From NCBI GenBank assembly GCA_944326855.1, contig CALVFO010000054.1:1-64000 (forward strand): a stretch of DNA of 64,000 nt, written 5' to 3'. Shown here one piece after another: positions 7,818-17,644 of this stretch. Source of the DNA: an uncultured Alistipes sp. (lineage in GTDB: Bacteria > Bacteroidota > Bacteroidia > Bacteroidales > Rikenellaceae). How positions within the stretch are numbered: the stretch's first letter is position 1; each line of letters starts with the position of its first letter. Below the pieces are notes generated by a model. That model was not told the DNA's origin. It saw only the letters and a list, made by a program, of their open reading frames with translations, and ran no database searches. Position numbers and translations under genes: made by a program.

Positions 7818-9329
7818 TTAGAGTGAGGTTTCCCCGGAGCAGGTCCGGCAATACAGCACTCCGCCTTCAACCCGTACGATGGTTACTTTCGCCCCTTTGT
7901 CGATGAACTGCCCGTCTTCGGCCACGGCTTCGTAATAGCGGTTGTCGAGTATCACGCGTCCCGAAGGGTGCAATACGGCCGCTACCCGGGCCTCCTTGCC
8001 GACGAGTTCTTCAGGGTTGTCGCGTCCCACGAATCCGGCGGCCGGATCCAGATCGGCCTCCAGTACGATTTTTCGGCGCCAGGCCGATGTGCCGGTTAAA
8101 AATCGGCGCCCCAGCCATAACACCAAAACCATGGAAACGCTCATGGCGATAACGACGACCAGCAGCGGACTCAGTATCGTCATCCAGGAGACCTCTCCGG
8201 TCGGGATATAACGCAGCAGGTCGTTGTCGATGGCGGCGAAGGAGAGTCCCAGAATGACGCACAGAATCCCGGCTACACCGGCAATCCCGAATCCCGGGAT
8301 CACGAATATTTCCAGCGCGAGCAGGATCACTCCGGCCACGAACAGCAAGAGCTCCCAGTGACGGGCTACTCCTTCGAGGTACAGCGGGGCAAAATAACAT
8401 ACGGCTCCCAACAGGGCGACTGCCAACGGGAATCCGATACCCGGGGTTTGGAGCTCGAAATAGATCCCGCCGACGATCATCAGAATGAAGATGCCCTGTA
8501 CTCCCGGATGCATCATCCACCCCATAAGACGGTCGAGTCCGCTGGGACGGTATTCTTCGAGGGTATACGAGGGGATGCCGCCGACGGTCAGCACCTCGTC
8601 GATGCTGGAGGCTTTCCCTTCGGCAAAACCTGCTTCCAGTGCTTCGTCGGCCGTCAGGGTCAGTACCTGCACGGTGGTCGAATCGCCTGCCGTGTGCCCG
8701 ACCATGGCTTCGGCGAGAGCCGGATCGCGGTGCCACCGCCACAGGGTATCGCCGTTTTCGATCCGCTCGATGCGTTTCCCGTGGGCTTCGGCCGTCGAAC
8801 GCATCATGGCCCGCATGAAGCTCTGGTATTTGTCGGGCATCGGTTTGCCGTTACCGTCTACGACCGAAGCGGCTCCGATGCTGCCGCCCGGGCGGATGTA
8901 TATGCGATCCGCAGCCAGTGCAATCAAGGCTCCGGCCGAAGCGGCCTGGTTGTCGATCCAGACCCAGACTGGAACGGGGGAATTCAGAATCGCGGTACGA
9001 AGCGAGTCGGCTACCTCGGCCAGCCCCCCATAAGTATTCAGTTGAATGAGAATCAGATCGGTCTGTGATTCGCGGGCTTGTCGGAAACACTTTTCGCTCA
9101 GATGCCGGGCCGAAGGCATGATCGCCTCACGGATCGGGAAGGTGTAGACCCGTATCCGGCCCGAGTCGTTATGCGGGATTCCGGGGAGAACGCTGACCGA
9201 TGAGGTCCCTGGTTCCATGTGCTCGGGGGCGGGCATCGTGTCGTGTCCGGCGGTAAAACCTTCGGCGTGCAGCAGGCCGCTTGCCGTCCCTAACCAGACT
9301 ACGGTCAACAACAGTCGTAAGATTCGCAT
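7818..9329 (-). CDS. NfeD-family membrane-bound serine protease (ClpP-class)
   Basis: 503 residues from ATG 9329, which opens a clear signal peptide (MRILRLLLTVVWLGTASGLL). The frame continues 23 codons upstream without a usable start. Residues about 57-230 are a ClpP/crotonase-fold protease domain with Ser131 in DNQAASAGALIAL and a likely Lys167 in MPDKYQS, forming a Ser-Lys dyad. Four or so membrane helices (about 265-400) and a C-terminal NfeD OB-fold follow. Long NfeD proteins cleave hydrophobic ends of membrane proteins and often act with stomatin-like partners; no stomatin gene is in this window. Single gene between the mla-like unit and corA. Confidence 0.9.
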   Translation of the reverse strand: MRILRLLLTVVWLGTASGLLHAEGFTAGHDTMPAPEHMEPGTSSVSVLPGIPHNDSGRIRVYTFPIREAIMPSARHLSEKCFRQARESQTDLILIQLNTYGGLAEVADSLRTAILNSPVPVWVWIDNQAASAGALIALAADRIYIRPGGSIGAASVVDGNGKPMPDKYQSFMRAMMRSTAEAHGKRIERIENGDTLWRWHRDPALAEAMVGHTAGDSTTVQVLTLTADEALEAGFAEGKASSIDEVLTVGGIPSYTLEEYRPSGLDRLMGWMMHPGVQGIFILMIVGGIYFELQTPGIGFPLAVALLGAVCYFAPLYLEGVARHWELLLFVAGVILLALEIFVIPGFGIAGVAGILCVILGLSFAAIDNDLLRYIPTGEVSWMTILSPLLVVVIAMSVSMVLVLWLGRRFLTGTSAWRRKIVLEADLDPAAGFVGRDNPEELVGKEARVAAVLHPSGRVILDNRYYEAVAEDGQFIDKGAKVTIVRVEGGVLYCRTCSGETSL

Positions 9330-9513
9330 CGTATATCGGTTTTGTCGGGTTGTAACGTTCGGATCCATCTGTCGGAGGTGCGGGGCCCGTCGGGGCAAAC
9401 GACGGTTCCGGCTGCGCCCGGGACGACATGATACCCTGTGCGGAGAGTTCGTCTCAACGGGTCGTTCCGGAAAATCGTTCCGAGACGGACGGTCGGCTTC
9501 CTGAGGGGGCTTT

Positions 9514-10464
9514 TTACAGCCACTTTTTCCAGCGGAAGAACAGGTATGCCAGCAAGGATACCAATACCATCAATCCCAGCGCGAACTGGTATCCGTACTC
9601 CCAATGGAGTTCATGGATGCCGTCGAAGTTCATCCCGTAGATACTGGAGATCATTGTGGGCGGCATGAAAAACAGGGCTGCGACGGTGAAGATTTTCGTG
9701 ACGTTGTTCTGTTCCACGTTGATCAGCCCCAGGGTGGTATCCTGCATGTAGTCGAGTCGTTCCGAACTGAAATCGGCATGGTTGATGAGCGAATTGACGT
9801 CTTTGATCATCAGTTGCAGCCGGGGGTAAACGTCGTTCGGGAAACGTTCCGAACGTTGAATGCCCGACAGAATCCGCTGACGGTCGAAAATGTTTTCCCG
9901 AATCGACATCGTGTTTTCCTGCAGATGGCTGATGCGGGTCAGAATGGTGCGGTCGATTCGTTCGCTGCCGCTGATTTCCTTGTTCAGCAAGGCAATGTTC
10001 CGGGCCAGGGCTTCTACCAGGTCGGCGTCGTAGTCGATTCGGATTTCGAAAATCGAGATGAGCATGTGGTAGCCGGTGATATAGGCCCGGTAATTCATCT
10101 GAAGCCGTTTGGCCGCTTCGTTGAACGTACGGAATTCGGCGCTGCGTACCGAGATGAGTACGCCTTCGGAGACGATGAAGGATACGGGTTGTACGCTAAA
10201 GCCATCTTCCTGGGGTACAAAAAAGTTCGAGTTGCAGATGATGGCGTTCTCCGTCTCCGAATATTTGGAGGAGCTTTCGATTTCTTCGATCTGCTGGCGG
10301 GTCTGAAGGTTGATTTCCATGAAATTTTCCACGGCTTTTTGCTCCTTGACCGTCGGGGAGAGCAGGTCGATCCACAGGATGTCGTCGTAACCCAATTCGT
10401 CGAACAGTTTGATGTCGGCGTTGCGGACGACTTTGTTGTATTGTTTGAGGTAAATGGTCAGCAT
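9514..10464 (-). CDS. corA: CorA-family divalent cation transporter
   Basis: 316 residues. Inner-membrane pentameric channel for magnesium and related ions. It has a large cytoplasmic N-terminal domain and two C-terminal helices with the pore signature YGMN at 276-279 (MMISSIYGMNFDG) and a basic end RWKKWL. The length fits the family. The start ATG 10464 gives MLTIYLKQYN. It sits between nfeD and mqnA on the same strand, separated by more than 180 bases on each side, so it is probably transcribed alone. Confidence 0.92.
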   Translation of the reverse strand: MLTIYLKQYNKVVRNADIKLFDELGYDDILWIDLLSPTVKEQKAVENFMEINLQTRQQIEEIESSSKYSETENAIICNSNFFVPQEDGFSVQPVSFIVSEGVLISVRSAEFRTFNEAAKRLQMNYRAYITGYHMLISIFEIRIDYDADLVEALARNIALLNKEISGSERIDRTILTRISHLQENTMSIRENIFDRQRILSGIQRSERFPNDVYPRLQLMIKDVNSLINHADFSSERLDYMQDTTLGLINVEQNNVTKIFTVAALFFMPPTMISSIYGMNFDGIHELHWEYGYQFALGLMVLVSLLAYLFFRWKKWL

Positions 10465-10700
10465 CGATCACTTGTTGCGGGTCCCTCATGGCGTCAAAAA
10501 TCGGGATGCGGGGCCCTGGTTATCCAATCGGTTGGCCCGGCGGGTCGGCATGTCGAACGGCCGGGCGGCTCTTGAGAGCCGTTTCTTCCATCGCCTTGCG
10601 CAACGGATGCGACAGGGCGGCGTCTTATCTGACTGGGCTGGGGAAAGTCTGCGTCCGGTGGAGCGGAGAGACGTTTCGGTCAGCGCCTGGGTGAAGTCCT

Positions 10701-11468
10701 TCAGCCGGGGTCGGTCGGAGGTTCGGCCTCCCGGCTTTTCTGCAGAAACAACTTCAGGGCTTTGCTTTTCGGCGGATCGAACCTGAAGTCGATGTTGCGT
10801 GTCAGGTAGTCGTGGGCATATGCCCGGCCGGCATAAACACTTCCGGCCACGGCCTCGTCCACATGGCCTACCCCGTAAGCGAGTGCTTTTTCCAGCAGGT
10901 CGATTGTCCCGGTATCGGTGCCCTTGCGGGCAACCCATACGGCAAAGACAAACGGCAGACCGGTCATCTCTCGCCAAACGGCAGCCAGATCGTATGAATC
11001 AGAAAACTGGGTTTCGTGTTCGAAGACTTTGTCCCCGATGAGCAGGTAGCCCTGTCCCGCTTCGTTGCGTTGAGGCAGCGAATAATCTTCCAGGGACATC
11101 CATTGCGGAGCGATCTGCCAGTATTCGTTGCAGAGAATGCGAATCAGGCGGGTTGAGGTCAGCGAATGGCTGTCGAGGTGGAGGGTGTGCAACTGTTGCA
11201 CGGGGGTGTTGGAGACCAGCACGACGGTACGTACCGGGCCGTTGGCACCGATGCAGTATGAGGTGACCGGTTCGAAGTCGGGAAAATCGGGAAGTGCCGC
11301 TACGGGCAGCAGGGCCATGTCGGCCTGTCCGTTACGCAGGGCAGCCGCACAGCCGCTGGGCGGCGACAATACGAGATCCGCACGCAGGTCGGGCGACCCG
11401 TGCTCGATACCATATATAAAAGGTATGGTATTGAGGTAGGAAACAGCAGCGATTCGGATATGCGTCAT
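10701..11468 (-). CDS. mqnA: menaquinone biosynthesis protein MqnA (chorismate dehydratase)
   Basis: 255 residues, cytosolic. The N-terminus IRIAAVSYLNTIPFIYGI is the MqnA/DUF178 signature. MqnA makes 3-enolpyruvyl-benzoate from chorismate, the first step of the futalosine route to menaquinone. The periplasmic-binding-protein fold is supported by the overall pattern (a Ser/Thr-rich ligand region DSHSLTSTRLIRIL and LLIGDKV). No other mqn gene is in the window. MqnD, a related fold, is less likely because of the VSYLNTIPF motif. Confidence 0.82.
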   Translation of the reverse strand: MTHIRIAAVSYLNTIPFIYGIEHGSPDLRADLVLSPPSGCAAALRNGQADMALLPVAALPDFPDFEPVTSYCIGANGPVRTVVLVSNTPVQQLHTLHLDSHSLTSTRLIRILCNEYWQIAPQWMSLEDYSLPQRNEAGQGYLLIGDKVFEHETQFSDSYDLAAVWREMTGLPFVFAVWVARKGTDTGTIDLLEKALAYGVGHVDEAVAGSVYAGRAYAHDYLTRNIDFRFDPPKSKALKLFLQKSREAEPPTDPG

Positions 11469-11839
11469 CGTCCATACAGCATCTGCGGTTCGTTAGACAA
11501 AGTCCGGGCATGCCTTTCGATCGGGGATCGGTCGGTCCCGGCGGGTGGATTCGAGCGGAAGAAAGCCCGCTATCGCCCACGAAGGTATGAAAAATTTGAC
11601 GAAAAGTCTAAATCCCGTGATTTTTATTACCTTTTCGGGCCGATTTTTTGTAGAGGGAACGATGGGGCGGGAGGTTCTGTGGCAGACGGATCGCATCGGG
11701 GGGGCGGAATCGGCAGAGGGAATCCCGGTGCGGAAAAGAACGGATCGTTTCGGACGATTGAAACGACGAGCGGAAAAATCGGACGCTCTCCCGGGAAGCC
11801 GTTTATCGAGTACCTTTTTAAAATTTAAGGAGTTCCGAG
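11469..11839. other. divergent intergenic region, mqnA to rpsO
   Basis: About 370 bases. Frames here translate to low-quality basic sequence. Apart from the rpsO promoter at its right end, nothing was recognised. Confidence 0.6.
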
Positions 11840-11870
11840 TTGTTTTGTTTCTAAAAAAGATGTAGATTTG
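11840..11870 (+). promoter_or_regulatory. rpsO promoter
   Basis: TTG at 11840-11842, 20-base spacer, TAGATTTG at 11863-11870. It is followed by a leader of about 70 bases containing a small inverted repeat (AAGCG with CGCTT near 11872-11892), which could hold S15 autoregulatory structure. Confidence 0.6.
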
Positions 11871-11944
11871 CAAGCGCTTTGAGAAGACGCTTTCAGAGGA
11901 AGAGCGTAGCCAAGGCGTCAGTAATAACCATTAATTAATTAACA

Positions 11945-12217
11945 ATGAATTACTTGAATTCAGACAAAAAGCAAGAGCTTTTTGGAACCTACGGGAAGTC
12001 TAACACCGATACCGGCTCGGCAGAAAGCCAGATCGCCCTGTTTTCCTACCGTATCAGTCACCTCACCGAACACATGAAAAACAACAAAAAAGACTTCGGA
12101 ACCCAACGTTCTCTGTTGCGTCTGGTGGGTAAACGTCGTCGTTTGTTGGACTACCTGAAGAAGACTGATATCGAAAGATACCGTGCGATTGTCAAAGCTC
12201 TCGGGCTGCGTAAATAG
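11945..12217 (+). CDS. rpsO: 30S ribosomal protein S15
   Basis: 90 residues, the usual length. Binds 16S rRNA and helps assemble the platform of the small subunit. The conserved SNTDTGSAESQIALFSYRI, the HLTEH motif and LVGKRRRLLDYLK (helices and the rRNA-contact loop) are all present. It lies directly upstream of pnp, the classic rpsO-pnp order, with a hairpin terminator between them. The start ATG 11945 follows an A/T-rich leader. Confidence 0.97.
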   Translation: MNYLNSDKKQELFGTYGKSNTDTGSAESQIALFSYRISHLTEHMKNNKKDFGTQRSLLRLVGKRRRLLDYLKKTDIERYRAIVKALGLRK

Positions 12218-12244
12218 ACTGCGCATGAGAAACGAAGTGAATGG

Positions 12245-12270
12245 AGCTGTCCGCTTTGGGACAGCTTTAT
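12245..12270 (+). terminator. rpsO terminator / rpsO-pnp attenuator
   Basis: AGCTGTCC (12245-12252) pairs with GGACAGCT (12259-12266), followed by TTAT. Short T run, so readthrough into pnp is plausible. Confidence 0.6.
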
Positions 12271-12408
12271 TCTCTTAAAACCCCGTTTGAACATTTCGGT
12301 TGGCGGGTCCGTCCTGATCGGAAGGATGCAGACCGCCCAAAAGGGGAGCGGGCGGAGGAAACGAAGAGGAAACAAGACGAGAATAGAAAATTAAGAAGAG
12401 AAGAAAAC

Positions 12409-14541
12409 ATGTTGTACAACGCGACACAAAAAGTGATCAAGTTGAGCGGAGACCGCGAGATTATGATCGAAACGGGCAAACTTGCCAAACAGGCCGACGG
12501 GTCGGTCGTAGTAAAACAGGGTAATACCATGTTGCTGGCTACCGTGGTGGCTGCCAAGGATGCCAAACCCGATACGGATTTCATGCCGCTGTCGGTGGAA
12601 TACAAAGAAAAATACGCCGCTAACGGACGTTTCCCCGGCGGCTTTCTCAAACGTGAGGCTCGCCCCTCGGACTATGAAATTCTGGTGTCACGTTTGATCG
12701 ACCGGGCTTTGCGCCCGCTTTTCCCGGCCGATTATCATGCCGAAGTGTTCGTAACCGTTACGCTGATCTCGGCCGATCGGGACATCATGCCCGATGCACT
12801 GGCCGGTCTGGCCGCTTCGGCCGCTCTGGCCGTGTCGGATATTCCGTTCGGAGGCCCGATCTCGGAAGTCCGGGTATCCCGCATCAACGGACAGTTGGTC
12901 ATCAACCCGACCTTTACCCAAAATGCCGATTCCGATCTGGATATCATGGTCGGGGCTACCTATGACAATATTCTGATGGTGGAAGGCGAAATGAAAGAAG
13001 TTTCTGAAGCCGAAATGCTCGAAGCCATCAAATTCGCTCACGAAGAGATCAAAAAACATTGCCTGGTGCAGATGGAACTCTCCAAGGAACTGGGCAAGGA
13101 TGTGAAACGGACCTATTGCCACGAAACCAACGATGAAGAACTCCGTCAGTTGGTAATCAGCGAAACCTACGATAAGGCGTATGCCATCGCTCGCGAACGC
13201 TCGTCCAAACACGAACGGACCGAAAAATTCGAAGCCCTGGAAGCCGAATTCATGAGCCGCTACAGCGAAGAAGAGTTGGCAGAAAAAGAGGTCATGATCA
13301 AACGCTACTTCCACGACGATGTGCTGAAAAAGGCCATGCGTAACATGATCCTGGATGAAGGTATTCGTTTGGATGGGCGTACGACGACCGAAATTCGTCC
13401 CATCTGGTGCGAAACCGATTACCTGCCGGCAGCTCACGGATCGGCCATCTTCACCCGCGGGGAAACCCAGTCGTTGACGACAGTGACCCTGGGGACCAAA
13501 CTGGATGAAAAGATTATCGACGACGTGCTGGTCAAAGGAACCGAACAGTTCGTACTGCATTATAATTTCCCGCCTTTCTCGACCGGGGAAGCTCGTCCGG
13601 CCCGCGGTTTGAGCCGTCGTGAAATCGGTCACGGCAACCTGGCCTGGCGTGCCCTGAAACCGGTTGTGCCGGTCGGGGAAGAAAATCCGTATGCCGTACG
13701 GGTGGTTTCGGATATTCTGGAATCGAACGGTTCTTCGTCCATGGCGACGGTTTGTGCCGGTACGTTGGCGCTGATGGATGCCGGGGTGAAGATCAAAAAA
13801 CCCGTGTCAGGGATTGCCATGGGGTTGATCACTGACAGTAAGACTGGAAAATATGCCATTTTGTCCGATATCCTGGGGGACGAAGACCACCTGGGCGATA
13901 TGGACTTCAAGGTGACCGGTACCAAAGACGGGATTACGGCCACTCAGATGGATATCAAGGTGGACGGCCTTTCGTACGAAGTGATGGCCAAGGCTCTGGA
14001 ACAGGCCAAACAGGGTCGTATGCACATCCTCGGCAAGATTCTGGAAACGATTTCCGAACCTCGTCCTGAACTCAAACCGTTTGTTCCTCGGATTGTTCAA
14101 ATTACTATTCCTCAGGAATTTATCGGCGCCGTGATCGGCCCGGGCGGGAAGGTGATCCAGGAAATCCAGAAGGTAACCGGTACGACCATCACCATCACCG
14201 AAAAGGACAACAAAGGATATGTGGACATCTTCGGTGAAAACAAGGAATCGCTCGATGCGGCCTTGGATCGTATCAAAGGAATCGTTGCGATTCCGGAAGT
14301 GGGAGAAGTTTATACCGGAAAAATTCGCTCGATTGTCGCCTTTGGCGCGTTTGTTGAGATACTCCCCGGAAAGGACGGCCTGCTGCATATTTCCGAAATC
14401 GGCAACAAGCGTTATGAAAATATGGAAGAAACCGGCTTGAAAGAGGGTGAAATGATCCAGGTGAAACTCATCGGCATCGATCCCAAAAACGGCAAGCTCA
14501 AACTCAGCCGCAAGGCGCTCCTGAACGAATCGAAGAAATAG
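12409..14541 (+). CDS. pnp: polyribonucleotide nucleotidyltransferase (PNPase)
   Basis: 710 residues from ATG 12409 ([18 protein letters not shown]), preceded by an AAGAAGAGAAG purine stretch. The frame is open 56 codons upstream, but that part overlaps the rpsO terminator and lacks homology. Phosphorolytic 3'-5' exoribonuclease of RNA turnover. Two RNase PH domains (about 1-145 and 320-545) flank an alpha-helical linker. A KH domain with GPGG (577-580) and a C-terminal S1 domain from about 631 follow. All are complete, and the length is typical. Confidence 0.97.
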   Translation: MLYNATQKVIKLSGDREIMIETGKLAKQADGSVVVKQGNTMLLATVVAAKDAKPDTDFMPLSVEYKEKYAANGRFPGGFLKREARPSDYEILVSRLIDRALRPLFPADYHAEVFVTVTLISADRDIMPDALAGLAASAALAVSDIPFGGPISEVRVSRINGQLVINPTFTQNADSDLDIMVGATYDNILMVEGEMKEVSEAEMLEAIKFAHEEIKKHCLVQMELSKELGKDVKRTYCHETNDEELRQLVISETYDKAYAIARERSSKHERTEKFEALEAEFMSRYSEEELAEKEVMIKRYFHDDVLKKAMRNMILDEGIRLDGRTTTEIRPIWCETDYLPAAHGSAIFTRGETQSLTTVTLGTKLDEKIIDDVLVKGTEQFVLHYNFPPFSTGEARPARGLSRREIGHGNLAWRALKPVVPVGEENPYAVRVVSDILESNGSSSMATVCAGTLALMDAGVKIKKPVSGIAMGLITDSKTGKYAILSDILGDEDHLGDMDFKVTGTKDGITATQMDIKVDGLSYEVMAKALEQAKQGRMHILGKILETISEPRPELKPFVPRIVQITIPQEFIGAVIGPGGKVIQEIQKVTGTTITITEKDNKGYVDIFGENKESLDAALDRIKGIVAIPEVGEVYTGKIRSIVAFGAFVEILPGKDGLLHISEIGNKRYENMEETGLKEGEMIQVKLIGIDPKNGKLKLSRKALLNESKK

Positions 14542-14634
14542 GAGCTCCGGAGGGTTTCTCCCCGTAATGCAAAAGAGGTAACCGGATGAAAATTGAAATA
14601 GTTGAAAAAAATTTTTAATTAAAAAATATATTTC

Positions 14635-14642
14635 TATTTTTG
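14635..14642 (+). promoter_or_regulatory. promoter -7 element for the OmpA/TPR-like lipoprotein gene
   Basis: TATTTTTG within a very A/T-rich block (14600-14642) that contrasts with the GC-rich flanks. The mRNA leader would be about 65 bases. Confidence 0.6.
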
Positions 14643-14713
14643 TGGTTACCAAGGTATAACAGGAAGACCAAACAAAAAATAATTAATTAACTTAAATCTT
14701 TAAAGCGCTGATT

Positions 14714-16399
14714 ATGAAAAGGTTTTTCAAAGTAAGCTTAATGCTTGGTGCTGCAGCAGTTCTGCTTTCCAGCTGTAATTGCTACAAGAAAATGACCAAG
14801 AAAGTGGACGACGTCAACATTACTGCCAATCCGGCCGTCCTCTCGCTGAAAGGCAACACCGTATCGACGGACGTTACCGTTGACTTCCCCGCCAAGTACT
14901 ACAACAAAAAAGCCGTACTGAAGATCACTCCCGTATTGGTATTCGAAGACGGTGAAATCGTCGGAACGCCCAAATACGTACAGGGTGAAAAGGTGAAGGA
15001 TAACTACACCACCATCGCCAAGAAACAGGGCGGTACCTACACCCAGACCATTACGTTCCCCTATGACGAACGTGCCGATCTGAGCACCCTCGAACTGCGC
15101 GTAGAAGCCAAATGCGCCAAAGGCAAACGCAGCGAATTTACTCCGATTGCCGTGATTCCGATCGCTGAAGGTATCAGCACCATCCAGAAGCTGGCTTGCA
15201 ACACCGCTTCGATGTCGATCATGCCCGATAACTTCAAACGCGTGACCACCATCTCGCAGGAAGCCGAAATCATGTATCTGATCAACCGCTCGAACGTACG
15301 TAAAGGCGAATTGACCAAAGATCAGATCAAAATGTTCGAAGATTTCGTAAGAGAATACGCTAACAAGGATCGCGCTACCCTGGGTAACGTTTATGCCAAA
15401 GGTTACGCTTCGCCTGATGGTCCCGTTGGTTTCAACGACAAACTGTCTAAAGAACGTAGCGAAACCGGTTCTGCCGCTATCAAGGAACAACTCGAAGGCG
15501 TCATCGATGACAGCAAATACGATATCGCTGCCTACGGTGAAGACTGGGAAGGTTTCAAAGAATTGGTTGCTGCTTCCGATATCAAAGACAAAGATCTGAT
15601 TCTGCAAGTACTGGCCATGTATGACAACCCGGTAAAACGCGACCAGGAAATCAAAAACATGTCTTCTGTATTCGATGTACTGGCTGAAGAAATCCTGCCG
15701 CAACTGCGTCGTACCAAACTGCAGGCTGATGTGGATATCGAAGGTCGTACCGATGCCGAAATCAAAGCTGCTCTGGCCGGTAACGTAGATGTACTGAGCG
15801 AAGAAGAAATGCTGTATGCCGCTACCTTGGTTGACGACAGCGATGCCAAAATCAAAGCATACAAAGCTGCTGCTACCAAATATAACAGCGCTCGCGGTTA
15901 CAACAACATGGGTGTTATCCTGGCTCAGACCGGTAAGATCAACGAAGCTAAACAGGCTATCGAAAAAGCTGCTACGCTGAGCCGTGACGCTGCCATCAGC
16001 AACAACCTCGGTGTACTGGCCCTGATCGCTGGCGATACCGCCAAAGCTAAGAGCTATGTATCTTCACTGAACACCGCTGACTCTCGTCAGACGATGGGTC
16101 TGATCAACCTGGCCGAAGGTAAATATGCCGAAGCTACCAAGACCCTGACCGGTTACAACCTGGCCGTAGCTGAAGTCCTGAACGGTAACCTGAGCAAGGC
16201 CAAATCGTTGCTGGCTAGCGAAAAATGCGCTCAGGCCGATTACCTGAAAGCTATCATCGACATGCGCGAAGGTAACACCGACGGTGCTATCGCCAACCTG
16301 AAATCGGCTGTCGCCAAAGATCCCTCGTTGAAAGCTAAAGCTGCCAAAGATGTTGAATTCTCGAAACTCTTCGGTACGTCTGAATTCCAGGCCCTCTAA
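14714..16399 (+). CDS. lipoprotein with OmpA-like and TPR-like regions
   Basis: 561 residues. Lipoprotein signal with LLSSC, Cys21. Residues about 35-150 form a beta-rich region repeated in Bacteroidales envelope proteins. About 190-270 resemble a degenerate OmpA peptidoglycan-binding domain (VYAKGYASPDGPVGFNDKLS with KERSE following). From about 385 to the end there are TPR-like helical repeats (YNNMGVILAQTGKINEAKQA, AISNNLGVLALIAGD, LINLAEGKYAEA). Codon use is strongly biased (AAC, GGT, GCT, CTG, AAA), unlike many neighbours, which suggests an abundant protein. Own promoter and a strong terminator. A structural link between outer membrane and cell wall is inferred. The exact family name is not known to me. 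Confidence 0.75.
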   Translation: MKRFFKVSLMLGAAAVLLSSCNCYKKMTKKVDDVNITANPAVLSLKGNTVSTDVTVDFPAKYYNKKAVLKITPVLVFEDGEIVGTPKYVQGEKVKDNYTTIAKKQGGTYTQTITFPYDERADLSTLELRVEAKCAKGKRSEFTPIAVIPIAEGISTIQKLACNTASMSIMPDNFKRVTTISQEAEIMYLINRSNVRKGELTKDQIKMFEDFVREYANKDRATLGNVYAKGYASPDGPVGFNDKLSKERSETGSAAIKEQLEGVIDDSKYDIAAYGEDWEGFKELVAASDIKDKDLILQVLAMYDNPVKRDQEIKNMSSVFDVLAEEILPQLRRTKLQADVDIEGRTDAEIKAALAGNVDVLSEEEMLYAATLVDDSDAKIKAYKAAATKYNSARGYNNMGVILAQTGKINEAKQAIEKAATLSRDAAISNNLGVLALIAGDTAKAKSYVSSLNTADSRQTMGLINLAEGKYAEATKTLTGYNLAVAEVLNGNLSKAKSLLASEKCAQADYLKAIIDMREGNTDGAIANLKSAVAKDPSLKAKAAKDVEFSKLFGTSEFQAL

Positions 16400-16420
16400 T
16401 TCATAGAGAACTGAATATAG

Positions 16421-16450
16421 GAGCCGCCCTTCGGGGCGGCTCTTTTTTTT
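16421..16450 (+). terminator. strong terminator after the lipoprotein gene
   Basis: GAGCCGCCC, TTCG tetraloop, GGGCGGCTC, then eight T. Confidence 0.92.
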
Positions 16451-16771
16451 GGGGGGGGATGGACTGGGAAACGATCGTTATCGGATTCGGATGTGTTCGA
16501 GTCGTGGGCTGGAAATGCTCGTAAAGGAAAGTCGGGTATTCGTCGCTCATCGGTGAACATCGGCGGGAAAGAAGGCGTAACGACGAGTGGCCGACTCAAC
16601 TCGGGGTTCTGAAACGGACCCGGTCACGGGCTGAGAGAGAGGACGATTCCGGGAGCCTGTCCGATGGTATCGTATGAATGATCGTTATTTTCAGCCTCAA
16701 ACGATCGCCTCGGAGCGGGATTTTGTTGATTTTTATGTATCTTAGCCTAACTGTTAGCATTTTTGAGAGTG
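16451..16771. other. intergenic stretch before nth
   Basis: About 320 bases with no gene or repeat recognised. A TATCTTAG at about 16737 resembles a weak -7 element for nth. Confidence 0.5.
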
Positions 16772-17617
16772 ATGACTACCGCTGAACGTTACCGACATGT
16801 GATCGAATGGTTCCGAACCCATATGCCCGATGTGGGGAGCGAGCTCCATTATCACAATGCCTATGAACTGCTGGTGGCTGTCATCTTGTCGGCCCAGTGT
16901 ACGGATAAACGGGTGAATATGGTGACTCCTGCGTTGTTGGATCGTTTCCCGACTCCCCGTCATCTGGCACAAGCCGAACCCGAAGATATTTATCCCTATA
17001 TCAAAAGTGTCTCCTATCCCAATAGTAAGGCACAGCATCTTTCGGGCATGGCCCGTAAATTGGTTTCCGATTTCGGGGGCGAGGTGCCGGACGACCTGGA
17101 GGCCCTGCAAACATTGCCCGGAGTGGGCCGAAAAACCGCTAACGTCATGGGAATTATCATGTTCGGGAAGTCGGTGATGCCGGTCGATACGCATGTCTTT
17201 CGGGTATCGGATCGATTGGGCCTAACAACCGGAGCCAAGAATCCCTTACAGGCCGAACAGCAGTTGACGGCCGGTTTCCCGACCGAGTGGTTGCCGGTGG
17301 CCCACCATTGGCTGATTCTGCACGGTCGTTACGTTTGTCTGGCCCGCAAACCTCATTGTGAGGCCTGTGGACTGACTCCCTGGTGCCGTTATTATGCGAC
17401 CGAAATGGCAGATCTCGAAACAACCGCTTCAACACAGAAGCATGCCGTTTCAAAAAAGGCTCCTCAAAAAACGGGAAAAATCCGCCCCGGAAATCGAACG
17501 GCGGATGCTCGACCCACCTCTGCTGGGAAAGCGGCCGCGGATGCCGAGCCCTCCCTCCGGGAAGATACCGAGCTTACGGCGACCCGGAAACAAAAATCTC
17601 ATCGTAAAACCGAATAG
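16772..17617 (+). CDS. nth: endonuclease III with C-terminal extension
   Basis: 281 residues from ATG 16772; a TTG three codons earlier is possible. Base-excision repair glycosylase/AP-lyase for oxidised pyrimidines. The helix-hairpin-helix LPGVGRKTANVM carries catalytic Lys121, followed by Asp139 in PVDTHVFR. The 4Fe-4S cluster cysteines are 189, 196, 199 and 205 (C-x6-C-x2-C-x5-C). The normal enzyme ends near residue 210. Here about 70 Lys/Thr/Ala-rich, apparently disordered residues follow with no recognisable domain. The next gene starts 27 bases later, suggesting co-transcription. Confidence 0.95.
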   Translation: MTTAERYRHVIEWFRTHMPDVGSELHYHNAYELLVAVILSAQCTDKRVNMVTPALLDRFPTPRHLAQAEPEDIYPYIKSVSYPNSKAQHLSGMARKLVSDFGGEVPDDLEALQTLPGVGRKTANVMGIIMFGKSVMPVDTHVFRVSDRLGLTTGAKNPLQAEQQLTAGFPTEWLPVAHHWLILHGRYVCLARKPHCEACGLTPWCRYYATEMADLETTASTQKHAVSKKAPQKTGKIRPGNRTADARPTSAGKAAADAEPSLREDTELTATRKQKSHRKTE

Positions 17618-17644
17618 CGGGTTCCTCGCTTTGAATGCTGCTTT

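Noticed and set aside
12241-12408. In-frame upstream extension of pnp.
   Set aside because: It overlaps the rpsO terminator and lacks PNPase similarity; the ATG at 12409 begins the conserved sequence behind a purine-rich site.
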